From NCBI GenBank assembly GCA_025358985.1, contig JANYHQ010000344.1, forward strand, positions 1 through 5,170: a DNA stretch of 5,170 nt, given 5' to 3'. This DNA is from Acidimicrobiales bacterium. GTDB lineage: Bacteria; Actinomycetota; Acidimicrobiia; Acidimicrobiales; JANYDT01. Position 1 is the first letter of the stretch; every line of letters begins with the position of its first letter. The translations under genes were made by a program, and so were the position numbers. The notes under the pieces are model-generated. The model was given only the letters and a program-made list of their open reading frames with translations, made no database searches and was not told where the DNA came from. Of this stretch, positions 1 through 5,170 are shown piece after piece.

Positions 1-338
1 ATGAGCATGCGCAACTCGGTGGCAAACCCATCGCAATTGGCGGCGATTCGAGCCTCGTAGGCACGGCGAGGTGACACCACGAGAATTGCCTCGTCTCCAA
101 CCTGCACCATGCAGCATTCCTTGACCGCCTCGTGTTCATGGAGGACTTCTTCCACCTTGCGAGGGTAGGTGACTGTGCCCGAACAGCGACTCACTACATC
201 GGCCAGACGGCCCATCACGTGGAGCCGATTGTGGGAATCGATGTAGCCAACATCACCCAGCGCAAACCACTCTGGCGGGGCATACTGAGGCCCGGCACCG
301 AGATACCCATCGTTGCTGACAAGACGCCGCCGCCACAT
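1..338 (-). CDS. C-terminal domain of an ANL-superfamily (acyl-CoA synthetase/AMP ligase) protein, N-terminally truncated, runs off left edge
   Basis: Reading the minus strand from an ATG at 338-336 gives at least 112 codons without a stop, continuing past the window edge. Residues 24-34 (WFALGDVGYID) match the A7 motif of adenylate-forming enzymes, whose Asp (D29 here) contacts the AMP ribose. Residues 43-47 (GRLAD) plus TYPRKVEEVLHEHEAVKE at 57-74 match the A8 hinge and the following 'YPxEVExxLxxHPxVxE' segment. In ordinary family members this part follows about 400 residues of adenylation domain with the ATP-binding P-loop. Here only 23 residues precede it, because glgP ends at 366. It is therefore a gene remnant, a stand-alone C-domain, or a differently arranged protein whose remainder lies beyond the window. 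The frame stays open back to 365, where the glgP stop lies in the same frame. I see no Shine-Dalgarno before the ATG, so the start is uncertain. The hinge is also unusual (VVSRCSGTV rather than the common I-K-G-G-x-N/V pattern). The specific substrate cannot be told. Confidence 0.6.
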   Translation of the reverse strand, partial: MWRRRLVSNDGYLGAGPQYAPPEWFALGDVGYIDSHNRLHVMGRLADVVSRCSGTVTYPRKVEEVLHEHEAVKECCMVQVGDEAILVVSPRRAYEARIAANCDGFATELRML

Positions 339-365
339 GGAACGTGACAGGAGCGCAGCGAATGG

Positions 366-2936
366 TCACACGACGGTATGCACCCCGACCTCGGCCCATG
401 AGCTGATAGCTGGATGATGGGGCACGACCCTGATGGCAAATCCATACCTGCCAGCCCTCGACGGGGTAAACGAAGCCCCGTAACGCCCGCCTTTTTCTGC
501 GGTCATGACCGTGGTGGTGTCGTCCTCCAGCTCATCGTTGAGCCCGACGATGCCGTGCACCAACTGCACTTGGACGTCGTCGGCTGTCAGGGTCCCGAGC
601 GACACATCGGTGGTGACCGACTGAAGCGCACCTACGTCGAACTCGCCGCCTGCGGCGGCCACGAGGTTCACGTTGGTGACGCTGACCTCTGACCATGCGG
701 CGCGTACGGTCTGCTTCCAAGCCGACAGAGTTTTTGCTGCGGAGGGGGAGCCGTCGGCGGTCAGTGCATCGGCCCGGCGGGCCGCCGGCTCGTAGAACCC
801 GGTGGTGTAGTCCTTCACCATACGACTGGCCCCTACCCCGTAACCGAGCGTGGCCAATGAGGTCTTCACCTTGAACACCCATCGGCGCGGCAGTGAAGAA
901 TCGGGTCGGTCATAGAACAGTGGGGCCACCTCGCGCTCGAGCAATTCGAACAGCGCATTGGACTCCACCGCGTCTCGGTGATCGTCATCACCCAGACCTT
1001 CAGCCGACGGAATGGCCCACCCATTGGCAGGGGCACCGTCGGCCGCAGGCCCGTACAACTCGTCCCACCATCCATCGAGAATGGAGAGATTGAGCGACCC
1101 GTTGAGTGTCGCCTTCTCCCCCGATGTACCGCACGCTTCCATGGGCCGACGGGGATTGTTGAGCCACACGTCGGCACCCTGGTACATCAAGCGAGCCACA
1201 CCGATGTCGTAGTTCTCGATGAACGAGAAGCGGTGCCGAACGTCGGGCTGCAGTGAAAAATTGATGATCTGGCGCATTATTTCTTTGCCGGGCGAGTCGG
1301 CCGGATGGGCTTTGCCGGCAAACACGAACTGCATCGGATGATCAGGATGCAGCAGTAGCCGCTTCAGTCGATCGGGGTCACGTAGCAATAGCGTGGCGCG
1401 CTTGTACGTGGCAAAGCGGCGAGCAAAGCCAATGGTGAGCACACTGGGATCAAGGGCACGATCGCACCACGACAAATCCGAATCGCGCATCCCCCTACTT
1501 TCGGCCGCACTGCGTAGACGCTCCCGGGTGAATGTCACCAACCGGGCCCGGTTCTCCTCACGCACCTTCCACAGGGTGGCATCGGGACAGTCAGCAATAT
1601 GCGCCCAGCGATCTGGGCCTGCTTCGGGCCACTCCGGCAACACATAGCGTTCGAGTAGTTCGTTCATCCCGAGCGACGTCCAGGTGCGGTTGTGTACACC
1701 GTTGGTGACGGAGCCAATGGGCACCTCGTTGGTGGGAACTCCCGGCCACAGGTTGGCAAACATGGAGCGGCTCACCGCTCCGTGCAGCTTGGACACGCCG
1801 TTGGCCTGTCCGGCCAGCCGCAAACCCATCACGGCCATGTTGAACGGCGCATCGGGCCCGTCACCCGGCTCATGGCCGAGATCCATGAATGTAGTGAAGT
1901 TGACGCCCACCTCATCGGCCCATCCACTGAAATACCGCTCCATGAGGTGGCGAGGGAATCGGTCGATGCCCGCCGCCACCGGGGTATGCGTGGTGAACAA
2001 CGCACCGGCCCGGGTGGCCTCGATGGCCTCAGCCATGGACAGTCCATCCTTGGTCACAAACTGACGAATGCGCTCCAAGCCCAAGAACCCGGCGTGACCC
2101 TCATTGGTATGGAACACCTGCTGTTCCACGCCGAGCAGTTGCAACGCTCGTACACCGCCGATGCCGAGCAATATCTCCTGGCGAATCCGGTGTTCCTCAC
2201 CGCCCCCGTACAGGCGATCGGTGACGGCTCGACCTTCGGCGTCGTTGTCGTCGATGTCGGTGTCCATGAGATAAAGCGAGATGCGCCCCACCTTGGCCAA
2301 CCAAATGCGGGCTCGCAGCGCAGTGCCGCCCAAATCCACTTCCACGTGGGCCTGAGGACCGTCGGCGGCAACGCCAGCCGCCACTGCCGGGGTCAACGCC
2401 ATGAGGTGGGGATCGAGCACCGGATACTGCTCCACCTGCAGGCCCTCGGCGTTGAAGCCTTGGCGAAAGTAGCCCTGGCGATAGAACAGCCCCACCCCGG
2501 TGAGGGGAATGCCGAGGGCGCTGGCCGCTTTCAGATGGTCGCCCGCCAACACTCCGAGGCCCCCCGAGTATTGGGGGAGGGCCTCGGATATCCCGAACTC
2601 CGGGGAGAAGTACGCCACGGCTCGAAGCGGCGTCTCGCCCTTGAGTTGCATCCAGCCCGGCGAGTCGAGGTAACGGACCAGGTCATCATGTTTTTCGTCG
2701 AGAAAGGCCATGAAGGCGGGGTCAGCCTCGAGTTCGGCGAAACGGGCGGCGGGAACCTCGGACAGCAGACGCACCGGATCTCGTCCCACGGCCTCCCAGC
2801 GCACCGGATCCACCCACCGGAACATGCGCCGGGCACGGTCGTCCCACGACCACCGCAGATTAGTGGAAATGGTATGCAGCCGGGCCAGCGAATCGGGCAG
2901 CTGGGTGCGGACAGTGAATGATCGATACGCCTTCAC
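366..2936 (-). CDS. glgP: Alpha-glucan (glycogen/maltodextrin) phosphorylase, GT35, DUF3417-containing type
   Basis: This cytosolic PLP enzyme cleaves alpha-1,4-glucan with phosphate to release glucose-1-phosphate. The 856-residue product is full length for the actinobacterial subfamily. Residues ~1-110 form the N-terminal DUF3417-like region (LRWSW at 27-31). FSPEFGISEALPQYSGGLG begins at 110. TNEGHAGFLGLERI is at 277-290. THTPVAAGIDRF is at 316-327, with H317 in the place of the phosphorylase active-site His. FARRFATYKRA is at 504-514 and GKAHPAD at 541-547. The PLP signature RRPMEACGTSGEKATLNG is at 596-613, with K608 the expected Schiff-base lysine. About 110 C-terminal residues after ~745 look like a beta-rich accessory domain ending in VRVVPHHPAI. 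The start is GTG: MKAYRSFTVR aligns with the family N-terminus, and an in-frame TGA lies upstream with no ATG or GTG between. There is no Shine-Dalgarno; a TAACGT box lies 8 nt upstream. It is divergent from mscR. Identity is very secure; preference for glycogen versus short maltodextrins is not resolved. Confidence 0.96.
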   Translation of the reverse strand: MKAYRSFTVRTQLPDSLARLHTISTNLRWSWDDRARRMFRWVDPVRWEAVGRDPVRLLSEVPAARFAELEADPAFMAFLDEKHDDLVRYLDSPGWMQLKGETPLRAVAYFSPEFGISEALPQYSGGLGVLAGDHLKAASALGIPLTGVGLFYRQGYFRQGFNAEGLQVEQYPVLDPHLMALTPAVAAGVAADGPQAHVEVDLGGTALRARIWLAKVGRISLYLMDTDIDDNDAEGRAVTDRLYGGGEEHRIRQEILLGIGGVRALQLLGVEQQVFHTNEGHAGFLGLERIRQFVTKDGLSMAEAIEATRAGALFTTHTPVAAGIDRFPRHLMERYFSGWADEVGVNFTTFMDLGHEPGDGPDAPFNMAVMGLRLAGQANGVSKLHGAVSRSMFANLWPGVPTNEVPIGSVTNGVHNRTWTSLGMNELLERYVLPEWPEAGPDRWAHIADCPDATLWKVREENRARLVTFTRERLRSAAESRGMRDSDLSWCDRALDPSVLTIGFARRFATYKRATLLLRDPDRLKRLLLHPDHPMQFVFAGKAHPADSPGKEIMRQIINFSLQPDVRHRFSFIENYDIGVARLMYQGADVWLNNPRRPMEACGTSGEKATLNGSLNLSILDGWWDELYGPAADGAPANGWAIPSAEGLGDDDHRDAVESNALFELLEREVAPLFYDRPDSSLPRRWVFKVKTSLATLGYGVGASRMVKDYTTGFYEPAARRADALTADGSPSAAKTLSAWKQTVRAAWSEVSVTNVNLVAAAGGEFDVGALQSVTTDVSLGTLTADDVQVQLVHGIVGLNDELEDDTTTVMTAEKGGRYGASFTPSRAGRYGFAIRVVPHHPAISSWAEVGVHTVV

Positions 2937-2944
2937 GAGCGAGG

Positions 2945-2950
2945 ACGTTA
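2945..2950 (-). promoter_or_regulatory. Candidate -10 box of glgP (TAACGT), probably leaderless
   Basis: The minus strand reads TAACGT, which fits the actinobacterial -10 pattern TAnnnT, followed by exactly 8 nt and then the GTG start of glgP. That distance would place transcription initiation at or next to the start codon. The lack of any purine-rich Shine-Dalgarno before the GTG agrees with this. No good -35 hexamer is visible; TTACAT lies 20 nt further upstream, which is long for a spacer. Inferred from motif and spacing only. Confidence 0.45.
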
Positions 2951-2971
2951 GCCCCAGAGTTGCGGCCCGAA

Positions 2972-2984
2972 TGTAAGCGCTTCA
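2972..2984. promoter_or_regulatory. LacI-family-like operator (TGTAAGCGCTTCA, AAGCGCTT core)
   Basis: A perfect 8-bp palindrome AAGCGCTT (2975-2982) is flanked by TG on the left and CA on the right. This resembles the LacI/GalR-family operator form TGnAAnCGnTTnCA, one base short on the right side. It sits in the divergent glgP-mscR spacer, 22-34 nt upstream of the glgP TAACGT box. It overlaps where the -35 of glgP would be, a usual place for a repressor. LacI-type regulators commonly sense sugars, which fits a glucan phosphorylase. No regulator gene is in the window, so the assignment is inferred. Confidence 0.4.
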
Positions 2985-3024
2985 TGCCCCGTGGATGAAC
3001 ATCGGATTTTGCTGTGGAGGGCGG

Positions 3025-3030
3025 TACGGT
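3025..3030 (+). promoter_or_regulatory. Candidate -10 box for mscR (TACGGT)
   Basis: TACGGT fits TAnnnT and lies 78 bp upstream of the preferred mscR start. No convincing -35 is seen; ATCGGA at 3001-3006 is 18 nt away. If used, transcription would begin near 3037-3039, giving a leader of about 70 nt before the Shine-Dalgarno start. An in-frame ATG lies at 3039, exactly 8 nt after the box, so a leaderless alternative start is also possible. Weak, motif-only evidence. Confidence 0.35.
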
Positions 3031-3047
3031 GGGCCAAGATGGCGGCG

Positions 3048-3088
3048 GTTGGAACGGCGGAACCGATTGGTTTGCCAAGTGGTCCAAC
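3048..3088 (+). other. Inverted repeats in the mscR upstream leader
   Basis: GTTGGA (3048-3053) and TCCAAC (3083-3088) are perfect inverted arms around a 29-nt interior. The interior contains two mutually exclusive small hairpins: AACC-GATT-GGTT (3061-3072) and TTGG-TTTG-CCAA (3067-3078). The outer repeat ends 8 nt before the AGGAGG. It could be an operator or a leader RNA fold affecting mscR translation, or it could be chance; the arms are short. Confidence 0.25.
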
Positions 3089-3096
3089 TGCGCCTC

Positions 3097-3102
3097 AGGA
3101 GG
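3097..3102 (+). promoter_or_regulatory. Ribosome binding site of mscR (AGGAGG)
   Basis: AGGAGG lies 5 nt before the GTG at 3108. It is the only consensus Shine-Dalgarno sequence beside any start in the window, and it decides the start of mscR at 3108 rather than at the upstream in-frame GTG (2991) or ATG (3039). Confidence 0.8.
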
Positions 3103-3107
3103 CAGAC

Positions 3108-4196
3108 GTGTCACAGCAGGTTCGTGGAGTGGTGGCCAAGGGTAAGGGCCTCCCGGTATCGGTGGAGACCATCGTGATTCCAGATCCCGGCCCCGGCGAG
3201 GCTGTGGTCAAGGTGCAGGCGTGTGGGGTGTGCCATACGGACCTGCACTATCGCGAAGGCGGCATCAACGACGAGTTCCCGTTCTTGTTGGGACATGAGG
3301 CAGCGGGCATTGTGGAGTCGGTGGGCGCAGGTGTCACCGGTGTGGCCCCTGGTGATTTCGTGGTGCTCAACTGGCGCGCCGTATGTGGCACGTGCCGCAG
3401 TTGTCGCAAGGGAAAACCTCAATTCTGCTTTGCCACGTTCAACGCCACCCAGAAGATGACCCTGCTGGATGGCACTCCGCTCTCCCCCGCACTCGGTATT
3501 GGCGCGTTTGCCGACAAGACATTGGTAGCTGCTGGCCAGTGCACGCCGGTGAACCCGGCGGCATCGCCGGCCGTGGCGGGGCTATTGGGCTGTGGGGTGA
3601 TGGCCGGTATAGGCGCCGCCATGCTCACCGGTAACGTCCAACGCGGTGACACGGTGGCGGTGTTTGGCTGCGGTGGGGTGGGCAATGCCGCCATTGCCGG
3701 AGCGGTGTTGGCGGGTGCTTCCACCATCGTGGCGGTGGACCTCGACGACCGCAAGCTGGCCTGGGCCAAGGACTTTGGAGCCACCCATACCGTCAATGCG
3801 TCCACCCAAGACGCCGTAGAGGGGGTGCGCTCGCATACCGGCGGATTCGGCGCAGATGTATGTATCGAAGCGGTGGGCAACCCCAAGGTGCTGGAGCAGT
3901 GCTTCTTTGCCCGTGATCTCGCTGGCACCGTGGTGCAGGTTGGCGTGCCCACACCCCAGATGCGAATGCCTGACATTGCCATGATCGATTTCTTCGGGCG
4001 CGGTGGCGCGCTGAAACCCAGTTGGTACGGCGATTGTCTGCCTTCGCGTGATTTCCCGATGCTGGTAGATCTGCATCTCCAGGGCCGCCTACCGCTGGAC
4101 AAGTTCGTCAGCGAAATCATCGCCCTCGACGCCGTAGAAGAGGCGTTTCACAAGATGGAGCGTGGCGAGGTTCTGCGTTCGGTGGTGGTGTTGTGA
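3108..4196 (+). CDS. mscR: S-nitrosomycothiol reductase / mycothiol-dependent formaldehyde dehydrogenase (zinc alcohol dehydrogenase, class III type)
   Basis: The 362-residue product is a medium-chain zinc dehydrogenase closely resembling mycobacterial MscR. The family oxidises S-hydroxymethyl-mycothiol (the formaldehyde adduct) to S-formyl-mycothiol with NAD+, and reduces S-nitrosomycothiol with NADH, in the cytosol. GVCHTD (40-45, C42), GHE (62-64, H63) and LLGCGV (C162) supply the catalytic zinc ligands. Cys 93, 96, 99 and 107 form the structural zinc lobe. The Rossmann motif GCGGVG is at 187-192, with D211 after the second strand favouring NAD(H). HYREGGINDEFPFLLGHEAAG, beginning at 47, and SWYGDCLPSRDFP at 305-317 are especially like MscR. 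The GTG start is chosen from the AGGAGG 5 nt upstream and because MSQQVRG aligns with the family N-terminus. The frame also extends upstream to ATG 3039 and GTG 2991. The stop overlaps the next gene by 4 nt, indicating a coupled operon. Specificity for mycothiol rather than another thiol is inferred from family resemblance. Confidence 0.92.
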   Translation: MSQQVRGVVAKGKGLPVSVETIVIPDPGPGEAVVKVQACGVCHTDLHYREGGINDEFPFLLGHEAAGIVESVGAGVTGVAPGDFVVLNWRAVCGTCRSCRKGKPQFCFATFNATQKMTLLDGTPLSPALGIGAFADKTLVAAGQCTPVNPAASPAVAGLLGCGVMAGIGAAMLTGNVQRGDTVAVFGCGGVGNAAIAGAVLAGASTIVAVDLDDRKLAWAKDFGATHTVNASTQDAVEGVRSHTGGFGADVCIEAVGNPKVLEQCFFARDLAGTVVQVGVPTPQMRMPDIAMIDFFGRGGALKPSWYGDCLPSRDFPMLVDLHLQGRLPLDKFVSEIIALDAVEEAFHKMERGEVLRSVVVL

Positions 4197-4810
4197 GCAT
4201 CGAACTCATCACCACCGATGGCATCTTCGCCCTAGATGGCGGCGAGTGGGAGGTCACCAACAATGTGTGGTTGGTGGGCAATGAGAAAGAGGTGATGATC
4301 ATCGACGCCGCCCACGATCATCAGCGCATCGTCGACGGAGTCAACGGTCGCCATGTGCGTTCCATCTTGTTGACGCACGGCCACAATGATCACATCAACG
4401 CCGCGGTGGCGCTACGTGACGTGGTGGATGCGCCCATCTATCTCAACGCCGACGACCGCATGCTGTGGGACGTAGTGTTTCCTACCGAATCGCCGGACCG
4501 GGCCCTCACCAATTCGATGGTGTTGTCAGGCGGCGGAGAAATGTTGGCGGTGATGCATACGCCCGGTCATTCACCGGGTTGTTGCTGCTTTGCCCAAGAG
4601 GGTCACCTGTTCAGCGGCGACACACTGTTCTGCGGTGGCCCGGGGGCAACCGGTCGCAGTCACAGCGATTTCCCCACCATCATCCGGTCCATCCGTGAGC
4701 AGCTGCTGGGCCTGCCTCCCCAAACAGTGGTGCATACCGGCCACGGCGACTCCACCACGATCGGCGCCGAGGCGCCGCATCTCGAGGAGTGGCTGGCCCG
4801 GGGCCATTGA
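4193..4810 (+). CDS. Metallo-beta-lactamase-fold hydrolase, putative S-formyl-mycothiol (thioester) hydrolase
   Basis: This 205-residue soluble protein has the glyoxalase II-like zinc set: the T-H-G-H-N-D-H motif at 61-67 (H62, H64, D66, H67), H125 in TPGHSPG, D143 in FSGDTLF, and H184 in HTGHGD. No signal peptide or membrane segment is seen, so it is probably cytosolic. Its GTG start shares GTGA with the mscR stop codon, and it has no Shine-Dalgarno of its own at a usable distance, so it should be translated by coupling. As I recall, an MBL-fold gene also follows mscR in mycobacteria. A dehydrogenase producing a mycothiol thioester calls for a hydrolase to release formate and regenerate mycothiol, and this is the natural candidate. 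That role is inferred from context; the fold and metal site are seen directly. Hydrolysis of other mycothiol thioesters (a glyoxalase II-type role) is an alternative. Confidence 0.88.
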   Translation: MSIELITTDGIFALDGGEWEVTNNVWLVGNEKEVMIIDAAHDHQRIVDGVNGRHVRSILLTHGHNDHINAAVALRDVVDAPIYLNADDRMLWDVVFPTESPDRALTNSMVLSGGGEMLAVMHTPGHSPGCCCFAQEGHLFSGDTLFCGGPGATGRSHSDFPTIIRSIREQLLGLPPQTVVHTGHGDSTTIGAEAPHLEEWLARGH

Positions 4811-4825
4811 GAACCCTGCCTACTG

Positions 4826-4862
4826 CGGGCGTCAGTGTGACCCAGCGCACTACGCTCGCCCG
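4826..4862 (+). other. Two-tier inverted repeat between the MBL gene and glgB
   Basis: Outer arms CGGGCG (4826-4831) and CGCCCG (4857-4862) enclose a second stem, AGTGTG (4834-4839) with CGCACT (4846-4851), containing one G-T pair and a 6-nt loop ACCCAG. It ends 2 nt before the glgB GTG and covers the TACGCT box. A transcript reading through from mscR could fold here and hide the glgB start, or the repeat could bind a regulator as DNA. No T-tract follows, so it is not a typical intrinsic terminator. Confidence 0.35.
4851..4856 (+). promoter_or_regulatory. Candidate -10 box of glgB (TACGCT), probably leaderless
   Basis: TACGCT fits TAnnnT and is followed by exactly 8 nt and the GTG start, the same spacing as at glgP. 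There is no Shine-Dalgarno in the 25 nt before the GTG. This suggests that glgB can be transcribed from its own promoter with the start codon at or near the 5' end. No clear -35 is visible. Motif and spacing only. Confidence 0.45.
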
Positions 4863-4864
4863 TC

Positions 4865-5170
4865 GTGGCTGACAACGACCCCTTGTGGGGCGAAACGGAC
4901 CGGTTCCTATTCAACGAGGGACGCCACCATGCGTTGTGGAGGCACCTCGGCGCGCACCCCAGTACGGAGGGCACCTGGTTCTCGGTATGGGCCCCCGACG
5001 CTCGGGCGGTGAGCGTCATCGGCGACTGGAACAGCTACGTCCACGGGGCCGATGCCATGACCCCTGTGCACTCCACCGGTATCTGGTCGTGTTTGGCACC
5101 CGCCGCCCACGTTGGCCATTCGTACAAGTTTGCCGTCACTGCAGCCAACGGGGTCACCCACGAGAAGGCC
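4865..5170 (+). CDS. glgB: 1,4-alpha-glucan (glycogen) branching enzyme, N-terminal part, runs off right edge
   Basis: The first 102 codons are present. Branching enzyme (GH13) cuts an alpha-1,4 chain and rejoins it through an alpha-1,6 bond, in the cytosol. Residues 14-32 read FLFNEGRHHALWRHLGAHP, the family's characteristic lead-in. The CBM48 module follows: FSVWAPDARAVSVIGDWN at 39-56, TGIWSCLAP at 71-79, and SYKFAVTAANGVTHEKA at 86-102, the last leading to the usual 'K.DPYA' segment. The catalytic barrel lies outside the window. The start is GTG; an in-frame TGA at 4838 with no other ATG/GTG/TTG between leaves it as the only start upstream of the conserved region. Only 13 residues precede the conserved block, so this is the short form without the extra ~100-residue N1 module known from mycobacterial GlgB. 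The gene begins 54 nt after the MBL gene on the same strand. The LFNEG lead-in argues for GlgB rather than maltooligosyltrehalose trehalohydrolase. Confidence 0.9.
   Translation, partial: MADNDPLWGETDRFLFNEGRHHALWRHLGAHPSTEGTWFSVWAPDARAVSVIGDWNSYVHGADAMTPVHSTGIWSCLAPAAHVGHSYKFAVTAANGVTHEKA

Noticed and set aside
132..347. Small plus-strand open frame of 71 codons
   Set aside because: It lies opposite the ANL-domain frame, whose conserved A7/A8 motifs identify the minus strand as coding.
339..365. Search for a terminator or promoter between glgP and the ANL fragment
   Set aside because: The 27-nt gap shows no hairpin with a T-run, no TAnnnT box at a useful distance and no Shine-Dalgarno; I see nothing supportable there.
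215..445. Small minus-strand open frame of 76 codons spanning the glgP 3' end
   Set aside because: It is in a different frame from both glgP and the ANL fragment, overlaps both, and shows no recognisable motif.
1692..2921. Long open frame on the plus strand (about 409 codons) inside glgP
   Set aside because: It is antisense to a secure, full-length glgP, its product resembles no protein I recognise, and it is rich in His, Gly and Arg, as expected from the complementary frame of a GC-rich gene.
2991..3107. N-terminal extension of mscR to an upstream GTG at 2991
   Set aside because: The family N-terminus aligns at 3108, which has an AGGAGG at ideal spacing. The GTG at 2991 has neither a ribosome binding site nor a close promoter box. 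The ATG at 3039 is kept separately as a possible alternative.
3419..4120. Minus-strand open frame of about 233 codons opposite mscR
   Set aside because: The mscR frame is confirmed by all its zinc ligands and the Rossmann motif; this is its codon-bias shadow with low-complexity Ser/Pro/Thr composition.
4826..4862. Intrinsic terminator after the MBL gene
   Set aside because: The inverted repeat is not followed by a T-run; the next bases are the glgB start, so termination in the usual way is unlikely.

Overview
The window looks like chromosomal DNA from a GC-rich, mycothiol-using actinobacterium. The evidence is frequent GTG starts, the actinobacterial type of glucan phosphorylase (N-terminal DUF3417 domain), and an alcohol dehydrogenase that reads almost end to end like S-nitrosomycothiol reductase / mycothiol-dependent formaldehyde dehydrogenase (MscR). 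Several starts without a Shine-Dalgarno but with a close TAnnnT box also suit an actinobacterium. An Acidimicrobiia-like lineage is possible, but the sequence alone cannot settle this.

Layout, left to right. (1) 1-338, minus strand: an open frame holding the C-terminal (A7-A8) part of an ANL-superfamily acyl-CoA/AMP ligase. It runs off the left edge and has no room for the adenylating N-terminal domain. (2) 366-2936, minus strand: complete glgP, alpha-glucan phosphorylase, 856 aa. (3) 2937-3107: a divergent intergenic region with a minus-strand TAACGT box 8 nt before the glgP GTG, an AAGCGCTT palindrome resembling a LacI-family operator, a plus-strand TACGGT box, and a good AGGAGG Shine-Dalgarno for the rightward gene. 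(4) 3108-4196, plus: mscR. (5) 4193-4810, plus: a metallo-beta-lactamase-fold hydrolase overlapping mscR by 4 nt. (6) 4811-4864: a short spacer with a two-tier inverted repeat and a TACGCT box. (7) 4865 to the right edge, plus: the first 102 codons of glgB, glycogen branching enzyme.

Two functional themes are interleaved. glgP (phosphorolysis of alpha-1,4-glucan to glucose-1-phosphate) and glgB (introduction of alpha-1,6 branches) belong to glycogen metabolism. Between them sits a two-gene, translationally coupled thiol-dependent detoxification unit. MscR would oxidise S-hydroxymethyl-mycothiol (from formaldehyde) to S-formyl-mycothiol and/or reduce S-nitrosomycothiol. The adjacent MBL-fold protein is the obvious candidate for hydrolysing the resulting thioester.

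No mobile element, CRISPR array, tRNA or rRNA is visible. The gene content is mostly familiar. The points that merit a second look are the truncated ANL gene abutting glgP in the same frame, the TAnnnT-N8-start arrangement seen three times, the LacI-like palindrome in the divergent promoter region, the possible second start of mscR, and the inverted repeat that ends just before glgB.
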